Origin: Metaclostridioides mangenotii
GTDB taxonomy: Bacteria > Bacillota > Clostridia > Peptostreptococcales > Peptostreptococcaceae
NCBI RefSeq assembly: GCF_018917235.1
Contig: NZ_JAHLOF010000001.1
Coordinates: 558,001-622,000 of the forward strand
Length of the DNA stretch: 64,000 nt
Reading direction: 5' to 3'
Shown here in pieces: positions 55,830 through 64,000 of this stretch. The first letter of the stretch is position 1. The number at the start of each line of letters is the position of its first letter. The notes under the pieces were generated by a model, which was given only the letters and a program-made list of their open reading frames with translations, ran no database searches and was not told the DNA's origin. A program made the position numbers and the translations under genes.

Positions 55830-56768
55830 CTAATTTACCTCCTTATCCAAAGTCCCTATTTTGTAATTTTTTAGAGATAGATTTTTTCCTTTAGCTGTTT
55901 CTAGTATTGGGCAGGATTTCACTGCTTGAATTACCTCTTCTAAACCTCCATAATCAGGAATATAAGCGAGAACTAAACTCTCTTTTTTGGGGTTTCTTCT
56001 AAGTAGAGGTGTAAATGCAGGGTCATCAGTGTCTCCATACCTCCCAAGCCTTGAATAAAGATTGAATGCAATAGCTTGACGTTGGCCTAAATTATAAATT
56101 ATACCTGCATTTGAATAATCACTGTCTTTAGGAATAATTTCTATTCCTATACCTTTATTAATATACACATCTCGATCTTGTTTTAGACCTACATTTGTTA
56201 TACCTTTTACATCTCCAACACACAAAATCGATTCATCTTTAAATGTTATTGGAACAGGAACAACATCTGCGACATCACCAATACTCTCTCTAGTTAATAG
56301 TTTTTTCAGACCAAATGCTAATACTAATCCAGCAATAGTGCTTATTATAAGACTAACCATATCATTAATCCCAGTTTCTACCGTTATAAGTCTATTAAGC
56401 CCGACAGTTAAAAAAGATGTAATTATACACATGTAGTTTCTAACTTCAAAGGCTCTTGCTATTTCTTCAATTAAAGCTTCTCCGCGTTTTACTAACTGGT
56501 TAGCTTCAATATTTTGTAGTGTATTTCGTCTATTTGCCCTTACTTGTCTAAATTGTTCTGCAGCTAGAGATAAAAACGTAATTGATGTATATGATCTAGC
56601 AACTAGAGCCGGAACAAGTAATGCTCCAAGTGATGAAGCTACAAAAGCCAGTATCAATTGTGAGATCAATATATTCGGATAAGTTGGATACTGGTTTTGA
56701 TCTGTATTGAGCATTATAATTCTAGATATTATACCTACACATACGCCTACATAAAATGCTAAATCCAT
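55830..56768 (-). CDS. YIEGIA family membrane protein, copy 2
   Basis: A 312-residue protein with an N-terminal hydrophobic region (segments at about 3-17, 34-57 and 110-155), then the conserved LIEEIARAFEVRNYM (about 97-112; the family name motif is YIEGIA), and a soluble C-terminal half with FKDESILCVGDVKGITNVG. It is clearly related to the gene directly upstream, suggesting duplication. Function unknown; the family is typical of spore-forming Firmicutes. Confidence 0.8.
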   Translation of the reverse strand: MDLAFYVGVCVGIISRIIMLNTDQNQYPTYPNILISQLILAFVASSLGALLVPALVARSYTSITFLSLAAEQFRQVRANRRNTLQNIEANQLVKRGEALIEEIARAFEVRNYMCIITSFLTVGLNRLITVETGINDMVSLIISTIAGLVLAFGLKKLLTRESIGDVADVVPVPITFKDESILCVGDVKGITNVGLKQDRDVYINKGIGIEIIPKDSDYSNAGIIYNLGQRQAIAFNLYSRLGRYGDTDDPAFTPLLRRNPKKESLVLAYIPDYGGLEEVIQAVKSCPILETAKGKNLSLKNYKIGTLDKEVN

Positions 56769-56816
56769 TTAATCACTCCTAATTATTATTTTTAACATTA
56801 ACCTTTCAAATCAAGT

Positions 56817-57794
56817 TTAATACTGTTTTATCTGTTTCTTTAGATATCCTTGTTTTGCTTTAGATATTTCTAAAATAGGAGTACTTTTCGCTGAATTTAT
56901 CATTACGTCAATATCTTTTAAAATTGGAACATAAGGAATAACTATCGTCTTATTCTTAGTATCCACTTTTGACAATGCTACAATATCAAATTCATCGGTA
57001 TCTTTATCAATGCCTAGGTGAATATACATATTATGTATTATAGCTTGTCTCTGACCAAGATCATTTATAATTCCAAACATCTCTTTACTTATCGGTTTAA
57101 TTTCTATTGCAAGTCCTTTTTCAATATATTTTTTTTTCGAGTCATCAAGACCTAAATTGGTAATGACTGTATCATTTACTTTAAGAAGTGGACCATCTAA
57201 TACAATATTAGCTGGAACTACATTAGCTATATCTCCAACACTCTTTCTCTTTAGATATTTTCTAAATATTAAACCTACTATTACTCCTGCAATTATCGCT
57301 GAAACAGTACAAACTAAAAATCCAGCATCAAACCTTCTAAAAACTCCTATATATGCAACAGATGCAGCTAGTGCAGAGAATAAACTTATATAACTCCTAG
57401 ACTCATATGTCGATGCAATTTCTTCTACATATGCATCGCCTTTTGGAACTACCTCTTCACTATCAGTATTTTTTAGAGTGATTCTTTCTTGATCTGCAAG
57501 TCCTTGAAACTGTTGAATCGCTATAGCAAAAAAAGTAAGTGCTGCGTATTCTTTGTCTAAAATAGCTGGTAGTACAATTGCTCCAAGTGCTGCCGATAGC
57601 CCAGAAGATATAATTTGTTCTAAATAGTCCTGAGGTCTAGATGGATATTGCTTGTTTTTTACCACCAAAACTAATCCTCTACATAAAATACCTATTACTA
57701 CTGAAACCAGTAACGATTGTCTAAATACCGTGGAACTAAGTAAACTTTCTTCCATTATCTCAACTCCTTTGTATATAGTGTGTTCAAAAAACAA
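56817..57794 (-). CDS. YIEGIA family membrane protein, copy 1
   Basis: 325 residues in the annotated frame; the most likely start is ATG at 57755 (residue 14, MEESLLSST), with AGGAG upstream, giving about 312 residues. It has membrane segments at about 25-45, 60-80 and 130-170, YVEEIASTYESRSYI (the family motif) and the same soluble C-terminal half as copy 2. The two copies align over their full length. Function unknown. Confidence 0.8.
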   Translation of the reverse strand: MFFEHTIYKGVEIMEESLLSSTVFRQSLLVSVVIGILCRGLVLVVKNKQYPSRPQDYLEQIISSGLSAALGAIVLPAILDKEYAALTFFAIAIQQFQGLADQERITLKNTDSEEVVPKGDAYVEEIASTYESRSYISLFSALAASVAYIGVFRRFDAGFLVCTVSAIIAGVIVGLIFRKYLKRKSVGDIANVVPANIVLDGPLLKVNDTVITNLGLDDSKKKYIEKGLAIEIKPISKEMFGIINDLGQRQAIIHNMYIHLGIDKDTDEFDIVALSKVDTKNKTIVIPYVPILKDIDVMINSAKSTPILEISKAKQGYLKKQIKQY

Positions 57795-57826
57795 AAAAAA
57801 TTTCCTTTTTATTAAGGAAATTTTAA
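57793..57826 (-). terminator. Intrinsic terminator after the histidine kinase
   Basis: Stem AAATTTCCTT / AAGGAAATTT, loop of 6; on the minus strand it ends in TTTTTTTT. Confidence 0.82.
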
Positions 57827-57894
57827 AAATTATGAATATACTTTATTTTTATTTGTAATTTATCTATTTTTATTCTTATAATCATAGAAATGTA

Positions 57895-59202
57895 TTATCT
57901 ATTTAAATGATTTAGTTTGTTATTCATTTTCTTAGGAATATTGAACACAAATTCACTGCCTTCACCAAGCTTACTATTTACAAGAACACTTCCCTGTAGT
58001 GATTTAGCTATATGTTTAGTAATTGCAAGTCCAAGTCCAGTACCCCCGACGTCCCTGCTTCTAGCCTTATCTACTCTGTAAAATCTCTCAAATATACGAT
58101 CAACTTCGTCTTCAGGTATACCTACACCATTGTCTTTGACTTTTATAGATATTGAATCAATCTCATCTATGATTTTAACTCTAACATATCCATTGTTTTG
58201 AGTATACTTTATCGCATTATCTATCAAATTTAGGAAGACTTGCTTTAAGTAATCTTTATTAGTGGTTATAGTAAGTTTTTTATCATCACACTCACACTTA
58301 ACATCTATATTTTTATTTTCAGCTGCATGGGATGTAATTTGTTCAATTTCACTATATACGTCGTAAAGTACCACTTCTTCAGCTGGTACTCCATCCTTTC
58401 CTTCTAGGAAAGAAATAAACAGTATATCATCTATAAGTCTTGTAAGCCTATCTGATTCGCCTTCTATAATTGTCAAAAATCTATTTCTGGTATCTTTGTC
58501 AATATTCTCATTTGATTTTAAGGTTTCTACAAAACCGCTAATAGAAGTAAGCGGAGTCTTTAATTCATGGCTTACATTTGCTGCAAAATCTGTACGCATA
58601 TTCTCTAGCCTTACTCTTTCTGTTATATCTTCAATATTTACGATAGAACCTATCATGACGTTACTCGAATTCTGCAAATAAATTGGATCTTGTTTGATTT
58701 TGTAAACAATACCTTGTTTAGTAGTTGTCTGTACTTTTTCACTCTTATTAGAACCCATAAAGCTAAGTATTGACTTTAGGATTTGCTTTTCTCTAATAAC
58801 TATATTTATATTGTAATCTTCAACAGGACTATCTATGTTACTTTTTATCATTCTCTTGGCTTCATCATTAATAAGCATGATATTACCATTTATATCTATA
58901 GCTAGTATTCCATGAGAAATACTTTGCAGTATAGATATTAGTTGAAGATGTTTGCTCTTTACTTCTTCAAATGCATTATCCATATTTTTTATCATGTAGT
59001 TAAAGTTTCTCGTCAATTCGCCAAGTTCACCTTTTGCTGAGATATTAAGCCTAGCGTTGAATTCTTGATTACTTACTTTTTTTGAAACTATAGTAAATTC
59101 TCTCAAATAATTTCTTAGTAATAAAGTGTATCTCAATGATAGAATTGCAACTACTACAGAAAGCATCATTACAAGAATATATATATTACTAAATTCTTCC
59201 AT
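57895..59202 (-). CDS. Sensor histidine kinase (PhoR/WalK-like)
   Basis: 435 residues. One N-terminal membrane segment (about 7-29), then HAMP (about 30-85), PAS (about 85-195), HisKA with FAANVSHELKTPLTS (phospho-His) and HATPase_c with NLIDNAIKYT, DNGVGIP and GGTGLGLAI. There is almost no extracellular part, so the signal is more likely sensed through PAS or the membrane. The response regulator gene lies just upstream, so the pair forms a phosphate- or envelope-type two-component system; the signal is not known. Confidence 0.9.
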   Translation of the reverse strand: MEEFSNIYILVMMLSVVVAILSLRYTLLLRNYLREFTIVSKKVSNQEFNARLNISAKGELGELTRNFNYMIKNMDNAFEEVKSKHLQLISILQSISHGILAIDINGNIMLINDEAKRMIKSNIDSPVEDYNINIVIREKQILKSILSFMGSNKSEKVQTTTKQGIVYKIKQDPIYLQNSSNVMIGSIVNIEDITERVRLENMRTDFAANVSHELKTPLTSISGFVETLKSNENIDKDTRNRFLTIIEGESDRLTRLIDDILFISFLEGKDGVPAEEVVLYDVYSEIEQITSHAAENKNIDVKCECDDKKLTITTNKDYLKQVFLNLIDNAIKYTQNNGYVRVKIIDEIDSISIKVKDNGVGIPEDEVDRIFERFYRVDKARSRDVGGTGLGLAITKHIAKSLQGSVLVNSKLGEGSEFVFNIPKKMNNKLNHLNR

Positions 59203-59284
59203 TTAATACACCTCTAAATCTGCTTATAGCCTATATTGGAATCAATATTCTCCTAACTTATTAACTAGCTAGAAATTTCAAGTT

Positions 59285-59977
59285 TTAGTCTATTTTATAT
59301 CCGACTCCTCTTATTGTCTCTATATATCTTTCTGATTTATTCTCATCTTCTATTTTTTTTCTTAAATACCTTATGTGTACGTCTACTGTACGAGTTTCAC
59401 CATAATACTCATATCCCCAAATTTTATCTAATAGATAGTTTCTTGATAAAACTTTTCCTCTATTTTGGATAAGAAGTTTAAGTAACTCAAACTCTTTAAG
59501 TGTTAGTTCAATTTTTTCTGCACCTTTTGTTACCTGATGCTTATTTAAATCTAACTCTAAATCACCCACAGTAAGCACATCTTGATCATCACTATTAGTA
59601 GTATTGTATCTTCTTAGTACTGAGTTTATTCTAGCCATTAATTCTTTTATACTAAAAGGTTTTGTTATATAATCATCTGCACCTATATCTAGTCCCTCAA
59701 CTTTATCATTTTCCATGTTTTTAGCTGTAAGCATAATAACAGGCACATCTTTTAAATCTTTATCACTTCTGATTTTTTTAAGAACTTCTATTCCACTGAT
59801 ATTAGGTAGCATCCAATCTAGAAGAATAAGATCCGGTTTGTTTTCCTTTGCCTTAATAAATCCATCAAATCCATCGTATGAGTAGCTTACCTCGTAGTTA
59901 TCTACTTCTAAATTAAATTTTAGTAGCTCAACTATATACTTCTCATCGTCTATTACAAGGACTTTATTATTTTTCAT
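59285..59977 (-). CDS. OmpR/PhoB-family response regulator
   Basis: 230 residues: receiver domain (about 1-120) with the phospho-Asp in LLDWMLP and lysine in ITKPFS, and a winged-helix DNA-binding domain (about 130-230) with LNKHQVTKGAEKIELTLKEFELL and RTVDVHIRYLRKKIE. It is followed by its kinase and sits 15 bases after pgeF. Confidence 0.93.
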   Translation of the reverse strand: MKNNKVLVIDDEKYIVELLKFNLEVDNYEVSYSYDGFDGFIKAKENKPDLILLDWMLPNISGIEVLKKIRSDKDLKDVPVIMLTAKNMENDKVEGLDIGADDYITKPFSIKELMARINSVLRRYNTTNSDDQDVLTVGDLELDLNKHQVTKGAEKIELTLKEFELLKLLIQNRGKVLSRNYLLDKIWGYEYYGETRTVDVHIRYLRKKIEDENKSERYIETIRGVGYKID

Positions 59978-59991
59978 TCGTTTTGCTCCTC

Positions 59992-60702
59992 CTATTTTAT
60001 CTCTAGTATAGTACCAATTCTTCCTAAAGTTTTATTGTCTTTTCTATAAGAATAAAATTCATTAGATCTGCAGCTAGTGCAAAGATTCATATTATGAATA
60101 TTTTTCTCCTTGACACCAACATTTTTTAGAATAGATTCATTTACAGACCACAAATTTAAAAATACATTGCCATTTCGCTTTTCATATATATTGTTGTTTA
60201 AATCTCCAAATTTATTTATAAATTTGTCTATTAAATCTACTGATACTTCGTAACAGCATGGACCTATAGATGGACCTATTATACATATAAGCTCTTCAGG
60301 ATTTGAATTATAAAGCTCCTGCATCTTTTCAATAGTCTTCTTAGATATATCACCATACGTACCTCTCCAACCCGCATGAGCAAGCCCTATGGCCTTATTT
60401 TCCCTATCTATGATCGATATAGGTACACAATCCGCTGTAAATATTAAAAGAGGCACATTTTTTAAATTTGTAACCAGCGCATCACCTTCTACTTTATCGC
60501 AAATATTAGTTTTGTCCACTACATTAACTATATCAGAATGTATTTGAATATTACTAGTCATATTTTCTAATGTAAAACCACTTTCATCACATACCTTTTT
60601 CATGTCAGACTTTAATTTTGCATCTAGGCTTTTATAAGTTACGGCTAAATTAAAAGAATCACTCAATTCATCAATATAGTTTATATTTATATAATCTTTC
60701 AT
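59992..60702 (-). CDS. pgeF: Purine nucleoside phosphorylase YfiH/PgeF (laccase-domain)
   Basis: 236 residues from the ATG at 60702 (just after the nrdR stop codon, with AAAGGGTGA before it). Motifs of the PgeF/YlmD family include TADCVPISI, GLAHAGWRGT (His) and GPSIGPCCYEV with copper/zinc-type ligands. Known members are multi-substrate adenosine/inosine phosphorylases and peptidoglycan-editing factors. Neighbours nrdR and the two-component genes suggest one transcript. Confidence 0.9.
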   Translation of the reverse strand: MKDYININYIDELSDSFNLAVTYKSLDAKLKSDMKKVCDESGFTLENMTSNIQIHSDIVNVVDKTNICDKVEGDALVTNLKNVPLLIFTADCVPISIIDRENKAIGLAHAGWRGTYGDISKKTIEKMQELYNSNPEELICIIGPSIGPCCYEVSVDLIDKFINKFGDLNNNIYEKRNGNVFLNLWSVNESILKNVGVKEKNIHNMNLCTSCRSNEFYSYRKDNKTLGRIGTILEIK

Positions 60703-60703
60703 T

Positions 60704-61162
60704 TTAGTCACCCTTTTCTGTTAGTATTGTTTCCAGTTCATTGACAAAGGTATTAATATCTTTAAACTGTCTATAAACTGATGCAAATCTTACATAGGCT
60801 ACTTCATCCAAATTTTTAAGTTGATCCATTACCATCTCACCTATTTCTGTAGCTTCAATTTCTTCAACAAATCCTTTGTTAAGCTCATTTTCAATATTTT
60901 TAACTACACCTTCTATACTATCTATAGATATAGGCCTTTTTTCACACGCTCTTAAGATACCATATTTTATCTTATCTCTATCGAAGGGCTGCCTACTTTT
61001 GTCCTTCTTTATAACCATAAGAGGTGTAAGTTCTATTTTTTCATAAGTTGTAAATCTTTTTTTACAACTTTCACATTCTCTTCTTCGTCTTATCGACTTA
61101 GGATCTGTATGTCTAGAATCTATAACTTTTGATTCTTTAAAATTACAGTAAGGACATTGCAT
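60704..61162 (-). CDS. nrdR: Transcriptional repressor NrdR
   Basis: ATP/dATP-sensing repressor of ribonucleotide reductase genes. It has 152 residues: the zinc ribbon [15 protein letters not shown]...[12 protein letters not shown] (about 3-46) and an ATP-cone (about 49-140). It lies upstream of pgeF and downstream of the ymxH gene. Confidence 0.96.
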   Translation of the reverse strand: MQCPYCNFKESKVIDSRHTDPKSIRRRRECESCKKRFTTYEKIELTPLMVIKKDKSRQPFDRDKIKYGILRACEKRPISIDSIEGVVKNIENELNKGFVEEIEATEIGEMVMDQLKNLDEVAYVRFASVYRQFKDINTFVNELETILTEKGD

Positions 61163-61180
61163 TATTTTCCTCCTCAGTTA

Positions 61181-61444
61181 TCAAATTTCTAATTCATCGA
61201 GACTAAGTTCAGAACCTATATTTACTATTATTGTATCACATCCTATTTTAAGTATGTCATGCCAGAATATAACTTCTTCAGCTCCACCTCTTGAAAAAAA
61301 ACTTCTGCTATCATCGCCATAAATAGTGAATGATACTATCTTCCCTTCATACACATCCATATCTATGTCTGTAATAAATCCTAGTCTTTTTCCATTCTTA
61401 ACATTAATTACTTCTTTCTCCATTATATCAGATACTCTAATCAT
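61181..61444 (-). CDS. YlmC/YmxH family sporulation-associated PRC-barrel protein
   Basis: 87 residues from the ATG at 61444 with AAAGGGTGAG upstream; the longer frame is spurious. The start IRVSDIMEKEVINVKNGKRLGF is the YlmC/YmxH pattern. Small PRC-barrel proteins of this family follow sigG in spore formers; role unclear. Confidence 0.88.
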   Translation of the reverse strand: MIRVSDIMEKEVINVKNGKRLGFITDIDMDVYEGKIVSFTIYGDDSRSFFSRGGAEEVIFWHDILKIGCDTIIVNIGSELSLDELEI

Positions 61445-61486
61445 ATTAAACTCACCCTTTCTATAAAAATAAATATGTACTAGCAC

Positions 61487-61514
61487 AAAAAAAAATGACC
61501 TTTACAGGTCATTT
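61487..61514 (-). terminator. Intrinsic terminator after sigG
   Basis: Stem AAATGACCT / AGGTCATTT with loop TTAC, T-run on the minus strand. Confidence 0.88.
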
Positions 61515-61576
61515 CTTGTTTAGTAATTTTTTTTCTACATATTTTTTCTAGTTTTAAATATCTGTATATTAATTTT

Positions 61577-62350
61577 TTAGACGTATTTTCTCATGTTTTT
61601 TAATGCATTTTTCTCAATTCGAGATACTTGTGCCTGAGATATTCCAATCTCATCTGCAACTTCAATTTGAGTTCGTCCTTTATAAAACCTTAAATCTAGA
61701 ACTAGTTTTTCTCTACTATTTAATTTTTTTATAGCTTCTTTTAATGATATCTCTTGTAGCCAATTTTCGTCGGTATCTTTTTTATCTTGAACTTGATCCA
61801 TAACATAAATTGCATCTCCATTATCTTGATATACTGGATCAAATAAAGATATTGGATCTTGAATAGCGTCTAACGCCATTACAACATGTTCTACTTCCAT
61901 CTCAAGCTCTTTTGCAATTTCCGTAACAGTCGGTTCTTTTGAGTTTTCTCGTATTAATCTCTCTCTAACTTGAAGTGCTTTATATGCTGTGTCCTTTAAA
62001 GATCTACTAACTCTTATAGGATTGTTATCTCTTAGATATCGTCTTATCTCACCTATAATCATAGGTACCGCATAAGTGGAAAATCTAACGTTTTGGCTTA
62101 AATCAAAATTATCTATGGATTTTATTAATCCTATACATCCAATTTGAAATAGATCATCTATATTTTCGCCTCGATTGTTGAATTTTTTTATAACGCTTAG
62201 AACTAAACGCAAATTTCCCCTTACAAAGACTCTTCTTGCCTCTTTATCTCCATTTTTTATTTTTACAAGAAGTTCGTTCATTTCCTTATTTTTAAGAACT
62301 GGAAGTTCGGATGTGTTGACACCACAGATTTCAACTTTGTTAACTTTCAT
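61577..62350 (-). CDS. sigG: RNA polymerase sporulation sigma factor SigG
   Basis: Late forespore-specific sigma factor, 257 residues. It begins MKVNKVEICGVNTSELPVL as in clostridial SigG. Region 2 has RLVLSVIKKF and DLFQIGCIGLIKSIDNFD; region 4 has KLNSREKLVLDLRFYKGRTQIEVADEIGISQAQVSRIEK. It follows sigE, the conserved spoIIGA-sigE-sigG order. Confidence 0.96.
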   Translation of the reverse strand: MKVNKVEICGVNTSELPVLKNKEMNELLVKIKNGDKEARRVFVRGNLRLVLSVIKKFNNRGENIDDLFQIGCIGLIKSIDNFDLSQNVRFSTYAVPMIIGEIRRYLRDNNPIRVSRSLKDTAYKALQVRERLIRENSKEPTVTEIAKELEMEVEHVVMALDAIQDPISLFDPVYQDNGDAIYVMDQVQDKKDTDENWLQEISLKEAIKKLNSREKLVLDLRFYKGRTQIEVADEIGISQAQVSRIEKNALKNMRKYV

Positions 62351-62438
62351 TTATTTCAGTCCTCTCTTAAAAGTATTGCTTAATGAAATTATTTACATTT
62401 CCCAATTTTTTATACTTTTAAAAGATATTTATTTCTTT

Positions 62439-63161
62439 TTATACAAATTTTTTCATCTCTTTCTGAAGTCTGGAGATTATTTTCTTTTCAAGTCTAGATA
62501 TGTAGGATTGAGATATACCAAGCATTCCAGCCACCTCTTTTTGAGTTTTTTCATTACCTTTATCTATGAGTCCAAACCTTAATTCCATAATTTGTTTTTC
62601 TCTGTCGCTTAGACGGTCAAGTGCCATAAGAAGCAAATCTCTGTCGATTTCTTCTTCTATAATTTTATATATCTCATCATTGTCGGTTCCTAACACATCT
62701 GATAAAAGCAGTTCATTTCCATCTAAATCTATATTTAACGGCTCATCAAAAGAAACCTCTGTTTTTTTCTTGTTGTTTTTTCTTAGATACATTAGTATTT
62801 CATTTTCTATACATCTAGATGCATATGTGGCTAGTTTTATATTTTTGTTTAACTTAAAAGTGTTTACAGCCTTAATTAATCCAATAGTACCTATAGAAAT
62901 CAAATCTTCTACATCAATTCCCGTATTCTCAAATTTTCTAGAGATATACACAACAAGTCTCAAGTTTCTTTCAATTAATACCGATTTGACACTTTCATCG
63001 GTCTCTAATTTTTTTAATAATTCAATTTCTTCGTGGGCTTTTAGAGGTGGAGGGAGTATGTTTGCTCCACCCATATAGTAAATTCCTTTTGGCTTGATTA
63101 TTTTCAGTTTTATTCCAATCTTTAGTATCGCTCTTATTAGTTTTTCTTTTAATCTAAACAT
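62439..63161 (-). CDS. sigE: RNA polymerase sporulation sigma factor SigE (pro-form)
   Basis: Early mother-cell sigma factor made as an inactive precursor, 240 residues. The N-terminal hydrophobic/basic pro-region (about 1-30) precedes [11 protein letters not shown], the family signature. Regions 2 and 4 are complete ([24 protein letters not shown]). It is 16 bases after spoIIGA, the protease that activates it. Confidence 0.97.
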   Translation of the reverse strand: MFRLKEKLIRAILKIGIKLKIIKPKGIYYMGGANILPPPLKAHEEIELLKKLETDESVKSVLIERNLRLVVYISRKFENTGIDVEDLISIGTIGLIKAVNTFKLNKNIKLATYASRCIENEILMYLRKNNKKKTEVSFDEPLNIDLDGNELLLSDVLGTDNDEIYKIIEEEIDRDLLLMALDRLSDREKQIMELRFGLIDKGNEKTQKEVAGMLGISQSYISRLEKKIISRLQKEMKKFV

Positions 63162-63177
63162 CTCTTTCCCCCTGCAA

Positions 63178-64000
63178 TTAAATATTTGGTAGTAAATTTG
63201 GGCTCATTATAGCTTTGTAATCAGATTCTTCTAAGTCGGCAATTCCAAGCACTATATCTCCAATCTTCTGATTATCGATTTCAATATACTCTGCCTTAAA
63301 TCCAAGTACTATCTTTGACTCTGAGCTTCCTGCATGTTTGTACGGTATTAACCTAACTTTTTTTGAGATTTTTTTATCTAAATCCCTTACCACTTCTTCT
63401 GCTCTTATAATATCCAGGTCAGAATAGTCTACACCGAAAAAAATACTTGGCATAGCACTTTTTACAACACTTGCATCAACCATTACAACCTCACTCTTAC
63501 TAAAAGGATCCTTAAGCATATTTCCGCTGTCTACTAGAGCTCTACAATCAAATTCATTGTCAAATAATTTTATCTTAACATTTTTTGTCAAGTTATCAAT
63601 GTACTTGATCATCTTTATATCCTTGTAAATATGTTTAAGGAGTTCACAGCTTGTATAAGCACACACTATTAAAAAAGATATCTTCATATGGCTTATACCA
63701 GTAAAATAAATAATAAAATATGTAGTCCCAGAGATAAATACATTCACTAAATAAAATACTAAAGATGTCTTCAAAAAGTCCATTTTACTGTAGTGTTTAA
63801 ATGAAATAAAAATAATAAATGTCATTAGTAAAATTTTAAGTGGTATAGTAAATAGAATACTCAGCGATGGATACAAGTACGCAACTGCATATACAGCACC
63901 TAAAACTGCCCCCAGTATTTTATTTATTAGAGAATTATATTTTTTAGTAAGAATAGATGTACAACTTATAATAATATAATTTACTATAAGGTTTTCTAAA
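63178..64000 (-). CDS. spoIIGA: Sporulation sigma-E factor-processing peptidase SpoIIGA (partial, N-terminus off the window)
   Basis: Membrane-embedded aspartic protease that cleaves pro-SigE. The frame runs open to the window edge and includes at least four membrane segments in the N-terminal part. The catalytic [15 protein letters not shown] loop (Asp of DSGN) is in the C-terminal half, with [11 protein letters not shown] and [17 protein letters not shown] later. The first residues lie beyond the window. Confidence 0.94.
   Translation of the reverse strand, partial: LENLIVNYIIISCTSILTKKYNSLINKILGAVLGAVYAVAYLYPSLSILFTIPLKILLMTFIIFISFKHYSKMDFLKTSLVFYLVNVFISGTTYFIIYFTGISHMKISFLIVCAYTSCELLKHIYKDIKMIKYIDNLTKNVKIKLFDNEFDCRALVDSGNMLKDPFSKSEVVMVDASVVKSAMPSIFFGVDYSDLDIIRAEEVVRDLDKKISKKVRLIPYKHAGSSESKIVLGFKAEYIEIDNQKIGDIVLGIADLEESDYKAIMSPNLLPNI

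Overview
The window is 64 kb of low-GC, AT-rich Firmicute chromosome, almost entirely vertical core genome. Spore formation genes (spoIIGA, sigE, sigG, spoIVA, a YmxH-type protein), clostridial amino-acid fermentation genes (indolepyruvate:ferredoxin oxidoreductase, butyrate kinase), T-box and PyrR leaders and the gene order suggest an anaerobic spore-forming Clostridia of the Peptostreptococcaceae type (Clostridioides/Paraclostridium/Romboutsia-like). The family assignment is inference; no rRNA gene is present to fix it. I see no insertion sequence, prophage, CRISPR array or rRNA operon.

Layout. 1-12.0 kb (minus strand): a translation/replication housekeeping run, yicC-gmk-rpoZ-coaBC, then priA-def-fmt-DUF116-yugP-rsmB-rlmN, with dapF upstream. 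12.2-19.5 kb: divergent rqcH, an ABC-F ATPase with a leader ORF, pyrR-uraA behind a PyrR attenuator, and lspA-rluD. 19.7-23.1 kb (plus): a sigma-54 activator next to a 2,3-butanediol-type dehydrogenase with a clear -24/-12 promoter. 23.1-31.9 kb: a divergent TPP-riboswitch-like element with no obvious gene, a DksA-like protein, mtnN-trpS behind a Trp T-box, aroD, a divergent M24 peptidase, and ileS behind an Ile T-box. 31.9-35.6 kb: the divIVA-ylmH-yggT-sepF-yggS cell-division cluster, starting with a HlyD-like protein and a promoter that overlaps a Fur-box-like sequence.

35.8-44.0 kb: a catabolic block, aminotransferase-iorA-iorB-buk-brnQ, with a sigma-54 promoter, a perfect 44-bp palindrome and a PrpR-type sigma-54 activator upstream. 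This is the most system-like part of the window: transamination, oxidative decarboxylation to acyl-CoA, and ATP recovery by an acyl kinase, with amino acid uptake. 44.2-51 kb: spoIVA, a secreted thermolysin-like protease, an SDR, two small uncharacterised proteins, tRNA-Arg(CCT), a tRNA-like remnant and free-methionine sulfoxide reductase. 51-55.5 kb: gpsA-plsY-der and a PDZ/radical SAM (DUF512) protein. 55.6-57.8 kb: two YIEGIA-family membrane proteins with a small partner. 57.9-64 kb: a PhoR/PhoB-like two-component system, pgeF, nrdR, ymxH, sigG, sigE and the partial spoIIGA.

Regulation by RNA leaders is unusually visible here (two T-boxes, a PyrR attenuator, a variant TPP element, an ABC-F leader ORF), as are two independent sigma-54 modules.
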